From the NCBI GenBank assembly GCA_964402925.1, contig CAYOED010000045.1, forward strand, positions 1-29,890: a stretch of DNA of 29,890 nt, written 5' to 3'. This document shows, one piece after another, positions 6,823-15,307 of this stretch (positions are counted from its first letter, which is position 1; each line of letters opens with the position of its first letter). This DNA is from Suilimivivens sp964402925. GTDB taxonomy: Bacteria; Bacillota; Clostridia; Lachnospirales; Lachnospiraceae. The notes under the pieces were generated by a model, which was given only the letters and a program-made list of their open reading frames with translations, was not told the DNA's origin and did not search any database. The position numbers and the translations under genes were made by a program.

Positions 6823-8457
6823 TCACAGCTTCCTCCTCTTCTTCACCGTCTGGAATATTACATACAGAATAATCACAATCCATGCAGCTGCAAGCGCTCC
6901 TAATAGTTTCTTCGCAGTGCCCGGAAGTTCCCCTAAATCGGCTTTATTTGCAGTGGCAAGGCTGCTCTGGCTCCCCATCTGATCAAGGCGGTACAAAGAG
7001 GCCGTGTCCTTGTAAAGCTTATCGATATATTCATCATCAATCTCTTGTCCTCGTCTGGAAGATTTGACCGTACTTTCCACCAATTGTCCGGCTGCGTCGC
7101 GAAGGGATGCCGAACCCACAAATACAGGCGTCACAAAAGTATTATCTGTGTTGTCAAGCAGCAGCTGCGCTGCTCTGATCTTGATATCATAGTATAAGGC
7201 ATTGTCTTCTCCGCATCTGGACAAATAATCCTGATATTCCGCTGATTCCCGCGCCTTGGAAGTCACAGGCACATATCCTTCCGTTTCCGAATAGGCAATC
7301 TGTACTTCATTAGTCAACAGATACTGGACGAACAGCCAGGAAGCCATGACCTCCTGGGAATCTTCTTTGTTAAAAATACAGACGGAAGGTCCTTGGGAAA
7401 TCATCTGTGGATGCTCCGTATCAAATTGAGGAATGGGCATGATTTCTGTCTCAAATTGTACAATTTTATCTTCACTGATATCACACAGCGGTGCATTTGT
7501 TCCCATCCAGGTAGCGCCGGCTGTGGAATCAACAGCAAAGATACACTGTCCGGCGTTTAAGAAATTGGCTGGATAGCTTGAAATCTTAAACGTTGAGAAC
7601 GCCCCGCTTTTGGCATGCTCTGCTATCGTCATTAAAAGTTCCTTCGCGGTGTCATTAAAAAGCAAGATTTCACCGCTGTCCGTTGAGTAACCCGCATCCT
7701 TCTGCTTCAGCATCTGAATCATCATATTATCGGTAGACTTATAGATAAAGGGAATCATAACCTTCTGCCCGTTGACCAGAAAATTCTCCTCAGCATCCTT
7801 CTTCATGGCCGCCTGCGAAACCTCCCATATAAAGTCCCAAGTGAGCGTATCCGGCAGAGTATATCCCAAAGCCTCCACATAAGTTTTGTTGATATAGCAG
7901 GCCTCCGTTGAACGCATATAAGGAAGCGCATAATAATGACCGCCAAATGAACATTCTTCTAAAAACTGCGGAATAATTTCCTCCACCATAGGAGCATCAA
8001 ACTTGACTTCACTTCCCCCCAGACCATATTTTTCATCCACGAACAACTCCTCCAGCGGAACCACAAGGTTTGTTCCTGTCAGATAAGTTGCAATATGATC
8101 AGGATAGGTGATACAGACATTGGGAGTCGTATTTGTTGCAATATTCGTTATGACGTCGTTATAAATTTTCCCATAATCCGTATACAGACGCAAATTCACC
8201 TTGATATTTGGATATAATGTTTCAAAATCGGCAATTGCCTTTTCATAAATTGCAGTCTGGGTTTTGTTGGTATCATTTTTTGCCCAAAAGGTAATCTCAT
8301 GCTCCCCTAAAAGATCAAATTCACTGGGTATCTCAAAAGCCGCCATTCCTGTCTGACCATGACATCCAGTCAATGTAAACAGACTGCCAAAAACAACTGT
8401 CGGCAGAAGGATACACGATATGATACGCGGCATAATGCCTTTCCATTTTTTACTCAT
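6823..8457 (-). CDS. Sugar ABC transporter solute-binding lipoprotein with C-terminal membrane anchor
   Basis: A 544-residue family 1 (MalE-like) extracellular binding protein. A hydrophobic leader ends in a lipobox (LTGC, Cys32). A periplasmic-binding-protein-like body follows, with typical stretches such as HEITFWAKND, INVRL-type beta strands, TPNVCITYPDHIATYL and YALPYMRSTEACYINKTYVEALG. It is longer than the usual ~430 residues. It also has a hydrophobic segment near residues 518-537 followed by KKRRKL, so it may be held at both ends. It overlaps the preceding permease stop by 4 nt (ATGA), with GGAGG 9 nt before the extra AAAAGG. It is the last gene of the ATPase-permease-permease-binding protein operon. 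The sugar is unknown. Confidence 0.9.
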   Translation of the reverse strand: MSKKWKGIMPRIISCILLPTVVFGSLFTLTGCHGQTGMAAFEIPSEFDLLGEHEITFWAKNDTNKTQTAIYEKAIADFETLYPNIKVNLRLYTDYGKIYNDVITNIATNTTPNVCITYPDHIATYLTGTNLVVPLEELFVDEKYGLGGSEVKFDAPMVEEIIPQFLEECSFGGHYYALPYMRSTEACYINKTYVEALGYTLPDTLTWDFIWEVSQAAMKKDAEENFLVNGQKVMIPFIYKSTDNMMIQMLKQKDAGYSTDSGEILLFNDTAKELLMTIAEHAKSGAFSTFKISSYPANFLNAGQCIFAVDSTAGATWMGTNAPLCDISEDKIVQFETEIMPIPQFDTEHPQMISQGPSVCIFNKEDSQEVMASWLFVQYLLTNEVQIAYSETEGYVPVTSKARESAEYQDYLSRCGEDNALYYDIKIRAAQLLLDNTDNTFVTPVFVGSASLRDAAGQLVESTVKSSRRGQEIDDEYIDKLYKDTASLYRLDQMGSQSSLATANKADLGELPGTAKKLLGALAAAWIVIILYVIFQTVKKRRKL

Positions 8458-9329
8458 CCTTTTGTTCCTCCTCTTGACACCCCTTCCATTACCTTCCTGC
8501 GAAAGATCAGAAACAGAACAATCAAGGGAACTGAGATGACGACCACAGCCGCCATCATTGCCGGTATATTTTCACGTCCAAAACCATTTTCCCGTATTTC
8601 CTGAATACCATTCGAGACAAGATAATAACTTTCATCATCCGTTATCAACCGCGGCCATACATAAGAATTCCAGCATTCAATCACCTTCAATATCGTGATT
8701 GTAATGAGCGTTGGCTTTGATATCGGTATCATCACTTTCAGCAAATATTTCAGATCAGAGGTCCCGTCAACCTTTGCCGCATAATACAAGCTGTCCGGTA
8801 TCTGCTCAAAATTCTCCTTCAACAGATAGACATAAAAGACCGACATGACAGAGGGCAGAATCAATCCCGAAAAAGTATTACGCATATCCAAATTGGTGAC
8901 CGTTACAAAATTGGTAATAATCACCAGTTCATTTGGAATCATCATCAGCGAAAGGAAAATGACGAACAGTATGTTCTTCCCTTTAAAATCAAGTCTGGCA
9001 AAGGCAAATGCCGCAAGCGTTATCACCACCAGCATAATCGCAGTCGTCAAGAGGGCAAAAAGCACAGTATTGGCAAGATACTTCCCAAGCGGCACCGTGG
9101 TAAATGCATCTGCATAATTCTGCAAAGTAGGAGACAGTGTAAAAAACTTTGGAATATATTCTGAATTGTACTCACCATAGCTTTTCACCGATGTCAGAAT
9201 CATCCAGTAGAACGGGAACAATACCACCACAGCCCAAAAAGCCAGAAGCACATAAGTAATTGTACTGGTCACTCTTTTACGGACTCTGGCCGTCTTTTCA
9301 ATTTTATCGTAATTCATTTTATTATCCAT
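8454..9329 (-). CDS. Sugar ABC transporter permease, MalG-like
   Basis: A 291-residue permease of the binding-protein-dependent transport family with six membrane spans. The cytoplasmic EAA-type loop is visible as YYAAKVDGTSDLKYLLKVMIPISKPTL, the site that docks to the ATPase. The C-terminus (RRKVMEGVSRGGTKG) matches MalG/CUT1 subunits. It pairs with the 9351-10256 permease. AGAGG lies 8 nt before the ATG, the stop overlaps the binding-protein start by 4 nt, and the gap to the upstream permease is about 21 nt. Confidence 0.93.
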   Translation of the reverse strand: MDNKMNYDKIEKTARVRKRVTSTITYVLLAFWAVVVLFPFYWMILTSVKSYGEYNSEYIPKFFTLSPTLQNYADAFTTVPLGKYLANTVLFALLTTAIMLVVITLAAFAFARLDFKGKNILFVIFLSLMMIPNELVIITNFVTVTNLDMRNTFSGLILPSVMSVFYVYLLKENFEQIPDSLYYAAKVDGTSDLKYLLKVMIPISKPTLITITILKVIECWNSYVWPRLITDDESYYLVSNGIQEIRENGFGRENIPAMMAAVVVISVPLIVLFLIFRRKVMEGVSRGGTKG

Positions 9330-9350
9330 ATCCGCGACCTCTTCGACCTC

Positions 9351-10256
9351 TTAATAATGAACATTCTTTTTACTGATCAACAAATTGATGCAGGTAATCG
9401 TGAGAACAATGGCAAATAGCAGGATTGCTGCGGCGGAAGCATAGGAAGGATAGCCCCCGCTGTCTCCGTAAAGCATATCGTACACATAACCAACGATTGT
9501 GTTCATTTCCGCCGCATTCAGATTTGTGCCGAATAAAGCAACCACATCGCTGTATGCCTTAAATGCACCGATAAATCCTGTAATAATCAGGTAGAAAATC
9601 ATCGGTGATATCATAGGCAGCGTAATCCTCATAAAAGTTCTGAATTTTGATGTGCCGTCCACTTTTGCCGCATTATAATATTCCTGGTTCACTGATGCTA
9701 ATGCACTGGTCAGAATCAGGATTTTAAAAGGCATGACCACCCATATTGTGTAAAAACACAGCACGAACATCTTTGCCCAGTAAGGTCCCTCAATAAAATC
9801 TATACTTGATCCTCCAAACCAATTGATAATCAGGTTGATAAATCCATCCGAGTACGCCGTCTTCTTAAAGAGAATCATGAACACCAGCCCCACTGCCAGC
9901 GTATTTGTCACATATGGCAGGAAATAAACCGTCTGGAACAGATTTCTTAAAGACCTAATGGAATTGAGCCCTACTGAAATGAGCAGGGCAATGCCTGTGG
10001 ATAAAGGCACCGTAATGATAACCAACAAAAATGTGTTCTTCACAGCCTGTAGAAAATAAGGGTCATGCAGAACATAAGAATAATTATAAGATCCCACCCC
10101 AAAGTAGGTCTGGGATGCAGAATTGTACCCTTCTTCAAAAGAATAAACAAAGACGTCAACCAGCGGATACACCATAAAAATACCAAGGAACAAAAGTGCC
10201 GGTAAAAGATACAGCCAGCCTTTTATACTGCTGCTTTTCAACTTTTTTCTCATCAT
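9351..10256 (-). CDS. Sugar ABC transporter permease, MalF-like
   Basis: A ~301-residue CUT1 permease, with N-terminus MMRKKLKSSSIKGWLYLLPALLFLGIF and an EAA-type loop YYNAAKVDGTSKFRTFMRITLPMISP. The open frame extends to 10436, but that extension reads through an 81-bp palindromic repeat and the end of the ATPase gene and gives no family-like sequence. The ATG at 10256 has AGGAG 8 nt upstream and gives the normal length. The gap of about 109 nt to the ATPase gene is filled mostly by the repeat (10283-10363), unlike the tight spacing elsewhere in this operon. Confidence 0.93.
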   Translation of the reverse strand: MMRKKLKSSSIKGWLYLLPALLFLGIFMVYPLVDVFVYSFEEGYNSASQTYFGVGSYNYSYVLHDPYFLQAVKNTFLLVIITVPLSTGIALLISVGLNSIRSLRNLFQTVYFLPYVTNTLAVGLVFMILFKKTAYSDGFINLIINWFGGSSIDFIEGPYWAKMFVLCFYTIWVVMPFKILILTSALASVNQEYYNAAKVDGTSKFRTFMRITLPMISPMIFYLIITGFIGAFKAYSDVVALFGTNLNAAEMNTIVGYVYDMLYGDSGGYPSYASAAAILLFAIVLTITCINLLISKKNVHY

Positions 10257-10282
10257 GATCAGTGCTCCTAAAAATAAATTCT

Positions 10283-10363
10283 GTAACTGCTCAGTGCCTT
10301 CACAGTTACAATGCAAAATCCATCCTAAATTGCCTACGGCAATGGGATTTTGCATGTCTGAAT
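10283..10363. repeat. 81-bp palindromic interspersed repeat, copy A
   Basis: This is near-identical (78 of 81 positions) to 11617-11697, in the same orientation. It contains two inverted repeats. The first is TGTAACTG...CAGTTACA (8-bp arms). The second is ATGCAAAATCC...GGATTTTGCAT (11-bp arms), which encloses ATTGCC-TAC-GGCAAT. In RNA this makes two adjacent stem-loops, the second a long one with an inner stem. This copy sits in the ATPase-malF gap, where it may stabilise the upstream message or lower downstream expression. Confidence 0.9.
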
Positions 10364-10365
10364 AA

Positions 10366-11457
10366 TTACCAAATTCTTTCTTCTGTTTCCTTACTAAAAA
10401 GGAACACCTTACGGGGTGCAAGATTAAATCTGACAAGCCCTTCCCGCGTATTTACATTATTTTCCGTACCAATGATTGCGCGGATCGTCGGATTCACAGA
10501 AGCCTCATTTGTAGATACCACGCTAATGTCACGTCCCATCACTTCAACACCGCTCAGTTTACAGCATAGGGCTCCTTCTTCCTGTAAAACAAAGCCCTCC
10601 GGTCTGATTCCCACATAGACCTCCTGCTCCGGAACACCTTTGACCTCCAGCACAGCATCCTCACCTATATACAGTCTGTTATCCCTGACCTTCCCGATAA
10701 AAACATTAATGGGCGGAGTCCCAAGAAATTTTGCAACAAACAGATTCGTCGGATCGTCGTACACATCCTGCGGTTTTCCAATCTGATGGACAATGCCATC
10801 CTTCATCACCACGATCCTGTCCGAAATACTCATTGCCTCTTCCTGATCATGGGTCACAAAAATAGTGGTAATCTTTGTTTCTCTCTGGATTCTTCTGATT
10901 TCTTCTCTCGTTTGAAGCCGCAGGCGGGCATCGAGATTGGATAATGGTTCGTCTAAAAGCAGCACACGAGGCATCTTCACCAGCGCACGGGCAATCGCCA
11001 CGCGCTGTTGCTGACCGCCGGAGAGTTGACCGGGCTTGCGCTCCATCAAGTCGTCAATTTGCACAAGCTTCGCCGCCTCATATGCTTTTTCAAGCATTTC
11101 TGTCTTTGACAGCTTGTCCTTTCCTTTCAGATTCTGCAATGGAAATAAAATATTCTGTTTCACCGTCAGGTGAGGATAAAGCGCATAGTTCTGGAACACC
11201 AGCCCGATTCCTCTGTTTTCCGGCGGCAGATCGGTGACATCGTCCTCTCCAAAAAAGATTTTTCCGCTGGTAGGCTTTTGAAGACCGCTGATCAAATTGA
11301 GGGTGGTGCTCTTACCGCATCCTGACGGTCCAAGAAGACCAATTAATTCTCCATCCGGAATTTTAAAAGAAAAGTCGCTGACAGCAACAACATCCTCACG
11401 ATTCTTTCTGTCACGACTTGGAAATTTTTTCGTCAGATTCTGTAACACAACTTCCAT
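10366..11457 (-). CDS. Sugar ABC transporter ATP-binding protein (MalK/UgpC-like)
   Basis: A 363-residue CUT1 ATPase. Walker A is GPSGCGKST (43-51), followed by the Q-loop (LVFQNYALYPH), signature LSGGQQQR, Walker B LLLDEPLSNLD and the H-loop (VTHDQEEA). The last ~110 residues form the MalK-type regulatory TOBE/OB region (VGIRPEGFVL). It energises the two permeases downstream and is the first gene of its operon. Its own promoter is at 11513-11541. The AAAGG upstream is about 12 nt from the ATG, a slightly long spacing. A second ATPase of the same class lies at the right edge of the window, so this transporter differs from the maltodextrin one in carrying a dedicated ATPase. Confidence 0.94.
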   Translation of the reverse strand: MEVVLQNLTKKFPSRDRKNREDVVAVSDFSFKIPDGELIGLLGPSGCGKSTTLNLISGLQKPTSGKIFFGEDDVTDLPPENRGIGLVFQNYALYPHLTVKQNILFPLQNLKGKDKLSKTEMLEKAYEAAKLVQIDDLMERKPGQLSGGQQQRVAIARALVKMPRVLLLDEPLSNLDARLRLQTREEIRRIQRETKITTIFVTHDQEEAMSISDRIVVMKDGIVHQIGKPQDVYDDPTNLFVAKFLGTPPINVFIGKVRDNRLYIGEDAVLEVKGVPEQEVYVGIRPEGFVLQEEGALCCKLSGVEVMGRDISVVSTNEASVNPTIRAIIGTENNVNTREGLVRFNLAPRKVFLFSKETEERIW

Positions 11458-11512
11458 GTTATCAACACACCTTTCTATGACCTGCAGCTATGCAGACCTC
11501 TTTCTTTTCCAC

Positions 11513-11541
11513 ATTATACTTAAAAAAGTAATGGATGTCCA
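11513..11541 (-). promoter_or_regulatory. Promoter of the ATPase-permease-binding protein operon
   Basis: TGGACA (11536-11541), a 17-nt spacer and perfect TATAAT (11513-11518) on the minus strand, with the start expected near 11506. A small inverted repeat, CTGCA-GCTA-TGCAG (11482-11495), lies in the early leader and could be an operator or hairpin. The promoter is divergent from the plus-strand promoter at 11578-11606; their -35 boxes are about 36 bp apart. Confidence 0.8.
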
Positions 11542-11577
11542 GATTTTGACATACGTCTCTGGGCTTCGGTTCACACC

Positions 11578-11606
11578 TTGCCAATTCTCTTTTCCCATTT
11601 TATAAT
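11578..11606 (+). promoter_or_regulatory. Promoter of the plus-strand unknown gene / MATE unit
   Basis: TTGCCA (11578-11583), a 17-nt spacer and perfect TATAAT (11601-11606). The start near 11613 would place the whole palindromic repeat 11617-11697 in the 5' untranslated region of the 11792-12406 gene. The leader would be about 180 nt. Confidence 0.7.
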
Positions 11607-11616
11607 AAATTATCGT

Positions 11617-11697
11617 GTAACTGTTCAGTACCTTCACAGTTACAATGCAAAATCCATCCTAAATTGCCTACGGCAATGGGATTTTGCATGCCTGAAT
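11617..11697. repeat. 81-bp palindromic interspersed repeat, copy B
   Basis: This is the second copy of the 10283-10363 element, with the same orientation and three substitutions. Two of the three fall in the loop of the first hairpin and one outside the arms of the second, so both stems are intact. It lies between the plus-strand promoter and its gene, and upstream of the minus-strand operon promoter. Confidence 0.9.
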
Positions 11698-11791
11698 CAT
11701 ATTCTTACGGTCTCAGCAGTAAATGCTTCGACCTATACTGAATAGTTACATTATCGTTACATATAATCAACACAGAAGAGAGGAATCCTTT

Positions 11792-12406
11792 ATGCTGCTG
11801 AAAAAGAAAGACCTTCCCCAATTTGATTTTCTGGAAAGCTGGCCTGCGCATTATTACGAAATCAAAAATATTATTATCAGAAAAGAATTTCTGGAAAAAG
11901 CAATCACCCAGAATCTGGATTCTGAGCACGATTGCTACCGGATGAAATTATTGAATAGACGATTTTTTAAAGAAAACAAAAAGGGAACCACGGATTCCTT
12001 TATGCTCGCATGGATAATGATAAAGGCATCCGCGTCTTCCGGTGACGCTTTCATAATTAAAAAGAGAAAAAAAGAATTAGAAAATGATTTGAAAAATTTA
12101 TGTTTATGCGACTTTACTCCTGAAAGCGAAGCTGAGCAGCAGGTTCTTGAAGAAGAGTGGTCGGACTTTGCAAGGTGCTATCTCTCTTCCTGCGTGGAGA
12201 GCAAAAACTTCTGCTCTACTCTTTTCAATATGGTACCCCTAAAGGATGATGCCATTGCCCAAAAGATTGTGGATGAAATCAATCTGGTCACTCTTTCATA
12301 CCCATCAAAATTCGGACTTGAAAATTTCATGGCACCCCTCCGCCAGATCATGATCCGCACCTTTTGTCAAATGATTGAAAACGGGGCGTCTTATTGGGAT
12401 ATATAA
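11792..12406 (+). CDS. Hypothetical protein, Lachnospiraceae-type
   Basis: About 205 residues from the ATG at 11792 (MLLKKKDLPQFDFLESWP), supported by GAGAGG 8 nt upstream. The open frame begins at 11723 but that start has no ribosome site. The protein is soluble, mostly helical and charged, without signal peptide. A stretch reads MKLLNRRFF...DSFMLAWIMIKA and an acidic middle precedes SDFARCYLSSCVESKNFCSTLFN. It loosely recalls small uncharacterised clostridial families (possibly DUF6553), but I do not claim this. It is 42 nt upstream of the MATE gene and likely cotranscribed with it. Confidence 0.65.
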   Translation: MLLKKKDLPQFDFLESWPAHYYEIKNIIIRKEFLEKAITQNLDSEHDCYRMKLLNRRFFKENKKGTTDSFMLAWIMIKASASSGDAFIIKKRKKELENDLKNLCLCDFTPESEAEQQVLEEEWSDFARCYLSSCVESKNFCSTLFNMVPLKDDAIAQKIVDEINLVTLSYPSKFGLENFMAPLRQIMIRTFCQMIENGASYWDI

Positions 12407-12448
12407 ATTGTTCATATGAAATCCTATGCTTCGAAAGGAGTCTTTATC

Positions 12449-13849
12449 ATGTGGAAGAGATTCAAAATCAAATATATAGGTGACAAAGATTTTTATAAAT
12501 ACATACTTATTCTTGCAGTCCCCATGATTGTACAGAATGCCATTACCAGTTTTGTAAGTTTTCTGGACAATATCATGGTCGGGCAAATTGGAACAGAACA
12601 GATGTCAGGTGTTGCCATCGTCAACCAGCTGATGTTTGTTTTTAATATCTGTATTTTCGGAGGTGTATCCGGCGCCGGTATTTTCGGTACCCAATTTTTT
12701 GGAAAAGGAGATTACGAAGGTCAGAAGTATACTTTCCGATTTAAACTCTATGCCTGCGCTCTGATTACCGGTATTGCTCTTGTACTTTTCGGTTTTTTTG
12801 ATACGCAGTTGATTTCGCTTTACTTAAACGACAGCGGAAGCGTGGGCGATATCAGCCTTGCCCTTGAATATGGAAGGGAATACCTGGCGATTATGATGAT
12901 CGGTCTTGTTCCCTTTTCCTTAGGTCAGGCATACACCAGTACCATCCGCGAAACGGGTCAGACCTATGTTCCCATGCTGGCAGGCATCGCAGCAGTCATC
13001 ACCAACCTGATTTTAGACTACATACTGATTTTCGGCATCTTCGGCTCTCCTGCCCTTGGCGTACAGGGCGCCGCTACTGCAACGGTGATTGCTCGCTTCG
13101 TGGAATGTCTTATTGTTGTATTCTGGACCCATCGCCATAAAGAAAAAAGCCGCTATATTATCGGTGCTTACCGCAGCCCAAGAATTCCCTGGGCAATTCT
13201 GAAGGGAATCTTTATAAAAGGAAGCCCTTTGATGTTCAATGAAATGTTCTGGGCATCCGGTATGGCTGTCATTTCCCAGTGCTACGCCGTCCGCGGACTT
13301 GAAGTAGTTGCTGCACAGAATATTTCCTCCACAATCAGCAACCTGTTCAATATCATTTACATCCAACTAGGCGGCTGTATTTCCATTGTAGTTGGGCAAT
13401 TACTCGGTGCCGGTAAAACAGACGAGGCAAAGGATGCAGATAACAAGATGATCTTTTTCAGCGTTTTTTGCTGCTCCTGTGTGGCGGCAGTCATGGTAGC
13501 AGTAGGCAGATTTTTCCCTTCCATCTACAATACGGAGGAGAGCATCAAAGAGCTTGCCAAAGTTTTTATTGTAATTTCCGCTTTGGTGATGCCACTGTGT
13601 TCTTACTGTCACTGCGCTTATTTCACTCTACGCTCCGGCGGCAAGACCATTGTTACCTTCCTGTTTGACAGCGTCTATACCTGGGTACTTGTAATTCCCT
13701 TCGCATATTGCTTGGCAAACTATACTGCGCTTCCCATCACCTTAATCTTTTTCCTTGTGCAATTCACGGAATTGATCAAAGTGATTATTGGATATTTTAT
13801 GGTGAGGAGCGGTGTCTGGCTGCAGAATATCGTGACCGACAAAAAATAA
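12449..13849 (+). CDS. MATE family efflux transporter
   Basis: A 466-residue membrane protein with about twelve spans in two homologous halves. The beginning (FYKYILILAVPMIVQNAITSFVSFLDNIMVGQIG) is characteristic of MATE/NorM-DinF-type cation-coupled drug exporters, as is the internal GQAYTSTIRETGQTYVPM repeat-half motif. The frame opens at 12416, but the ATG at 12449 has AAAGGAG 8 nt upstream and the family-like start. It follows the unknown gene with a gap of 42 nt and is closed by the hairpin at 13854-13900. The substrate is unknown: drugs, metabolites or organic cations. Confidence 0.93.
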   Translation: MWKRFKIKYIGDKDFYKYILILAVPMIVQNAITSFVSFLDNIMVGQIGTEQMSGVAIVNQLMFVFNICIFGGVSGAGIFGTQFFGKGDYEGQKYTFRFKLYACALITGIALVLFGFFDTQLISLYLNDSGSVGDISLALEYGREYLAIMMIGLVPFSLGQAYTSTIRETGQTYVPMLAGIAAVITNLILDYILIFGIFGSPALGVQGAATATVIARFVECLIVVFWTHRHKEKSRYIIGAYRSPRIPWAILKGIFIKGSPLMFNEMFWASGMAVISQCYAVRGLEVVAAQNISSTISNLFNIIYIQLGGCISIVVGQLLGAGKTDEAKDADNKMIFFSVFCCSCVAAVMVAVGRFFPSIYNTEESIKELAKVFIVISALVMPLCSYCHCAYFTLRSGGKTIVTFLFDSVYTWVLVIPFAYCLANYTALPITLIFFLVQFTELIKVIIGYFMVRSGVWLQNIVTDKK

Positions 13850-13853
13850 CCAA

Positions 13854-13900
13854 ATGAGAAGGCAAAAGCAGCAGTTGTTCTGCCAATTTTGCCTTCTCAT
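13854..13900. terminator. Hairpin terminator after the MATE gene (two-way)
   Basis: ATGAGAAGGCAAAA pairs with TTTTGCCTTCTCAT (14-bp perfect arms) around an inner GCAG...CTGC. On the plus strand it is followed by CTTTAG. On the minus strand it is followed by TTTGG TTATTTTTT, so it can also end the PadR-SEDS-sigma operon coming from the right. Confidence 0.8.
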
Positions 13901-13930
13901 CTTTAGTATACCTCTCCAGCCAGATTTGTA

Positions 13931-14686
13931 TTAGGAAAGTCTTATCAGTTCCTCCGCCATCTCAAACAACATGTCTGCCGGTGTTGCATTATATAAACTG
14001 ATCAGCTCATACCTGACTCCGTCTTTTACCCACACAGCACTTGAAACCTGATTTTCAGAATCTTCATCAGCGCCCTCAGAAATATTGTAATCGCTGCGCT
14101 CTAAGTTTTCGATATCTTCCGCCGTCAATTCATATTCCACCGTCACCCATTTATAGGTATCAACATAGTAGTTGACTTCAACCCCATTGATATGAACGGT
14201 CTGTACAGGCGCCCTGTCGTCCTCATCATTGTATATGGCTTTCTCTGTTTCCAGAAAAAGAGGATCACTTCCTTCCTTCTCATAAATAACGCAGATTCCC
14301 TTATTTTGGGAAACCGTATTATCGTTTTCATCCATATCCGTATAATAATCAATACTCATTTCAGAAAAAACATATCCATTAGAAAAATTTTCAACCGCAT
14401 CTATCTCAAATCCCGCTTCTTCTTCCATCTTGGAAAGCTGGTCAAAACTGGTAACGGTATTCAACCCGGCTCCCGATATGATGGTAACGATTTTTCCTGA
14501 CGATGCCACGCTTACCGTCCCTACTAACAGACAGCATGCAGCTGCCAGTATTACCATCTTTTTCATATTGAAATATTTCACTTTCTTTTCCTCCATTTCT
14601 CTTTTCAAATTCTGATTTAAATTCTCATCAGGAATGATAGGAGAAAGGGTCTGCCGCAAAATCTGATCTATCTTTTCATCTGTCAT
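13931..14686 (-). CDS. Single-span anti-sigma-like protein with DUF4367-like outer domain
   Basis: About 251 residues from the ATG at 14686 (MTDEKIDQILRQTL). An N-terminal cytoplasmic segment (~1-42) is followed by one membrane span (~44-62) and an extracytoplasmic acidic domain. That domain ends with W-V-K-D-G-V-R-Y-E-L, a pattern I associate with DUF4367/DUF4179 proteins next to ECF sigma factors. It lacks the zinc-binding H-x3-C-x2-C motif seen in the other anti-sigma of this window. An upstream TTG at 14695 is in frame, but GGAGG lies 9 nt before the ATG. It overlaps the sigma gene by 11 nt, so the two are coupled. It ends at the hairpin at 13854-13900. Confidence 0.82.
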   Translation of the reverse strand: MTDEKIDQILRQTLSPIIPDENLNQNLKREMEEKKVKYFNMKKMVILAAACCLLVGTVSVASSGKIVTIISGAGLNTVTSFDQLSKMEEEAGFEIDAVENFSNGYVFSEMSIDYYTDMDENDNTVSQNKGICVIYEKEGSDPLFLETEKAIYNDEDDRAPVQTVHINGVEVNYYVDTYKWVTVEYELTAEDIENLERSDYNISEGADEDSENQVSSAVWVKDGVRYELISLYNATPADMLFEMAEELIRLS

Positions 14687-15212
14687 ATCCTGCAACCTCC
14701 ATTTTTTCCTTGATTATTACTCTTGCCTTATGCAATCTGCTCTTTACCGTTCCTTCAGGCACTTTCAATATCTTTGCTATTTCTTTGAGTGAAAGTTCAG
14801 CCGAATAATACAGATAGACGGGAATCCGATATTTTTCATCCAGATAAGAAACACATTTCATTACATATGCCTTTTCTTCTTTTATCAGCACTTCCTCTTC
14901 CGGATTATTCCCAGATCCGGTGTTTTCAGGCTGGCAGACATAAACTTCGTCCGAGAAGTTCTCCATACCTGCAATTCTCTGCCGCCATGCATACTTTCTG
15001 CGTCTGTTTTTCCACAATCTGACTACAATAGATAAAAGATAACTTTTGGGATTCTGCTCTATATCTATTTTATCCTTAATTTCCAAGGCTTTCATGAAAG
15101 TATCCTGATACAAATCATCTCCATCCTGTCTGTTTCCCGTAATCTGCCTGCAAAACCCATAAATATCTTTTCCATAGATATCTATGCATTCCTCCAGCTG
15201 TATAAGTGTCAT
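14676..15212 (-). CDS. ECF RNA polymerase sigma factor (second)
   Basis: About 178 residues from the ATG at 15212 (MTLIQLEECIDIYGKDIYGF). Region 2 carries DGDDLYQDTFMKALE and the following NPKSYLLSIVVRLWKNRRRK. Region 4 carries LSLKEIAKILKVPEGTVKSRLHKAR, the canonical ECF helix-turn-helix. The frame opens at a GTG at 15308, but GGAG 9 nt before the ATG at 15212 and the normal length favour the shorter form. The 95 nt before it hold a perfect TTTGACGTCAAA palindrome (around 15248-15259) and no clear SigA promoter. It lies downstream of the padR and SEDS-like genes and likely belongs to that operon, with a possible extra ECF promoter. Confidence 0.9.
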   Translation of the reverse strand: MTLIQLEECIDIYGKDIYGFCRQITGNRQDGDDLYQDTFMKALEIKDKIDIEQNPKSYLLSIVVRLWKNRRRKYAWRQRIAGMENFSDEVYVCQPENTGSGNNPEEEVLIKEEKAYVMKCVSYLDEKYRIPVYLYYSAELSLKEIAKILKVPEGTVKSRLHKARVIIKEKMEVAGYDR

Positions 15213-15307
15213 TGCATAATGCTCCTTTTGCCTGTCGGCATGATTCTTTGACGTCAAAGGTTTATCACCCTTCAACCATACATTGTAATAACCAAAAAGG
15301 AGGTTCA

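Noticed and set aside
10257..10436. N-terminal extension of the MalF-like permease to 10436
   Set aside because: It would translate the palindromic repeat and overlap the ATPase gene; AGGAG before the ATG at 10256 and family length favour the shorter form.
11458..12448. CRISPR array or transposon suggested by the repeats around 10283 and 11617
   Set aside because: Only two copies, 1.3 kb apart, with internal hairpins; no regular spacers, no terminal inverted repeats enclosing a transposase, no cas or transposase genes.
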